NCBI RefSeq assembly: GCF_003112575.1
Contig: NZ_BEWC01000008.1
Span: 744,001-808,000, forward strand
Length of the DNA stretch: 64,000 nucleotides
From: Streptomyces ardesiacus
Lineage (GTDB): Bacteria > Actinomycetota > Actinomycetes > Streptomycetales > Streptomycetaceae
Direction: 5' to 3'
In this document: piece by piece, positions 63,548 to 64,000 of the stretch
Layout: the number at the start of each line of letters is the position of its first letter
Position numbering within the stretch: the first letter of the stretch is position 1
Made by a program: the position numbers and the translations under genes
Notes under the pieces: model-generated
Seen by the model: the letters and a program-made list of their open reading frames with translations, nothing else
Told to the model about the DNA's origin: nothing
Databases searched by the model: none

Positions 63548-64000
63548 CCAGCACCCCCGCCAAGATATCCGTCCAGCACGTCACCAAGACCTTCTCGCTG
63601 GGCCGGCAGACCTTCACCGCCCTCGACGACGTCAGCCTCGACATCGCCCACCACGAGTTCGTCACCGTCGTCGGCCCCTCGGGCTGCGGCAAGAGCACCC
63701 TGATGAACATCCTCGCCGGACTGGAGACACCCACGGCCGGCCGCGCCCTGGTGGACGGCGCCCCCGTCTCGGGCCCCGGGCCCGAACGCGGCGTCATCTT
63801 CCAGCAGTACGCCCTCTTCCCCTGGCTGACCGTACGTCAGAACGTCGAGTTCGGGCTCCGGACCACCGGCGTGCCCAAGCGCGAACGCCGGGCCAGGGCC
63901 GAGCACTTCATCGAACTGGTCGGCCTGGAACGCTTCGCCGACGCACTGCCCAAGACCCTCTCCGGAGGCATGCGCCAGCGCTGCGCCATCGCCCGCGCCT
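63544..64000 (+). CDS. ABC transporter ATPase (SsuB/TauB type), 5' part
   Basis: First 152 residues; the gene runs past the window edge. Walker A GPSGCGKST, Q-loop QQYALFPW, signature LSGGMRQR. It powers the preceding permease. A solute-binding protein is expected beyond the edge. Confidence 0.92.
   Translation, partial: MTSTPAKISVQHVTKTFSLGRQTFTALDDVSLDIAHHEFVTVVGPSGCGKSTLMNILAGLETPTAGRALVDGAPVSGPGPERGVIFQQYALFPWLTVRQNVEFGLRTTGVPKRERRARAEHFIELVGLERFADALPKTLSGGMRQRCAIARA

Overview
This is a 64 kb stretch of very GC-rich DNA with dense genes, strong third-position G/C bias, GTG/TTG starts and frequent ATGA or TGATG overlaps. The gene families (conservon, MerR-PP2C, SpoIIE-type phosphatase, NCS1 permease, MMPL, ROK) point to Streptomyces. 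From memory, gene content and order match the right arm of the S. coelicolor A3(2) chromosome, roughly SCO7460s to SCO7540s (DMATS/FMO pair, paa operon, SGNH lipase, htpG, chloramphenicol exporter). I could not run an alignment to confirm this.

Layout. (1) 1-3368: a conservon (histidine-kinase-like, roadblock, DUF742 and GTPase proteins, then a P450 with a degenerate K-helix). (2) 3472-6103: an indole prenyltransferase preceded by a short coupled ORF with a hairpin, converging on a flavin monooxygenase. In S. coelicolor this enzyme pair turns tryptophan into 5-dimethylallylindole-3-acetaldoxime/acetonitrile. (3) 6215-11924: phenylacetate catabolism, paaI-paaK divergent from paaABCDE, with TetR/PaaR-like inverted repeats between them. 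(4) 11912-19076: accessory genes (APH-like kinase, MFS, CGNR regulator, TerB, LacI, GNAT, GntR). (5) 18426-21519: NCS1 permease, Asp/Glu-racemase-like protein and GntR regulator. (6) 21858-28183: LacI, sugar ABC importer and GH2 glycosidase, with a large palindromic operator. (7) 28266-35540: TauD dioxygenase, glutamine-amidotransferase/GCS2 pair, cyclophilin, GAPDH, GlxA-type regulator, secreted SGNH lipase. (8) 35777-42604: DUF2975 protein, HtpG, YeeE/YedE sulfur permease behind a Cys-containing leaderless mini-ORF, and a TetR/acetyltransferase/MFS set sharing two identical operators. (9) 42735-54414: Clp-type ATPase, SRPBCC protein, YdeP-like molybdenum oxidoreductase, CmlR-type exporter, AlkZ-like protein, MerR-PP2C fusion divergent from an MMPL exporter. 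(10) 54477-64000: class III aminotransferase divergent from LysR, SpoIIE-type phosphatase with CBS-BON protein, secreted GH43, and a ROK regulator overlapping an ABC importer cut by the window end.

Working logic. Most of the window is small self-regulated modules: a local regulator, a divergent promoter with a palindrome, and two to five effector genes. Several starts (38635, 41325, 42604, 55901, 61411) lie 6-7 nt after a -10-like hexamer, the pattern expected of leaderless transcripts. Strong hairpins separate convergent units (4728-4754, 28190-28220, 31940-31980, 38563-38600, 50730-50758, 54431-54475). No tRNA, rRNA, CRISPR array, insertion sequence or origin was seen.

The least explained items are the mini-ORF/hairpin ahead of the prenyltransferase, the probable cysteine attenuator ahead of the YeeE permease, the MerR-PP2C fusion with its 19-bp-spacer promoter, and the racemase-like protein whose catalytic positions look like arylmalonate decarboxylase.
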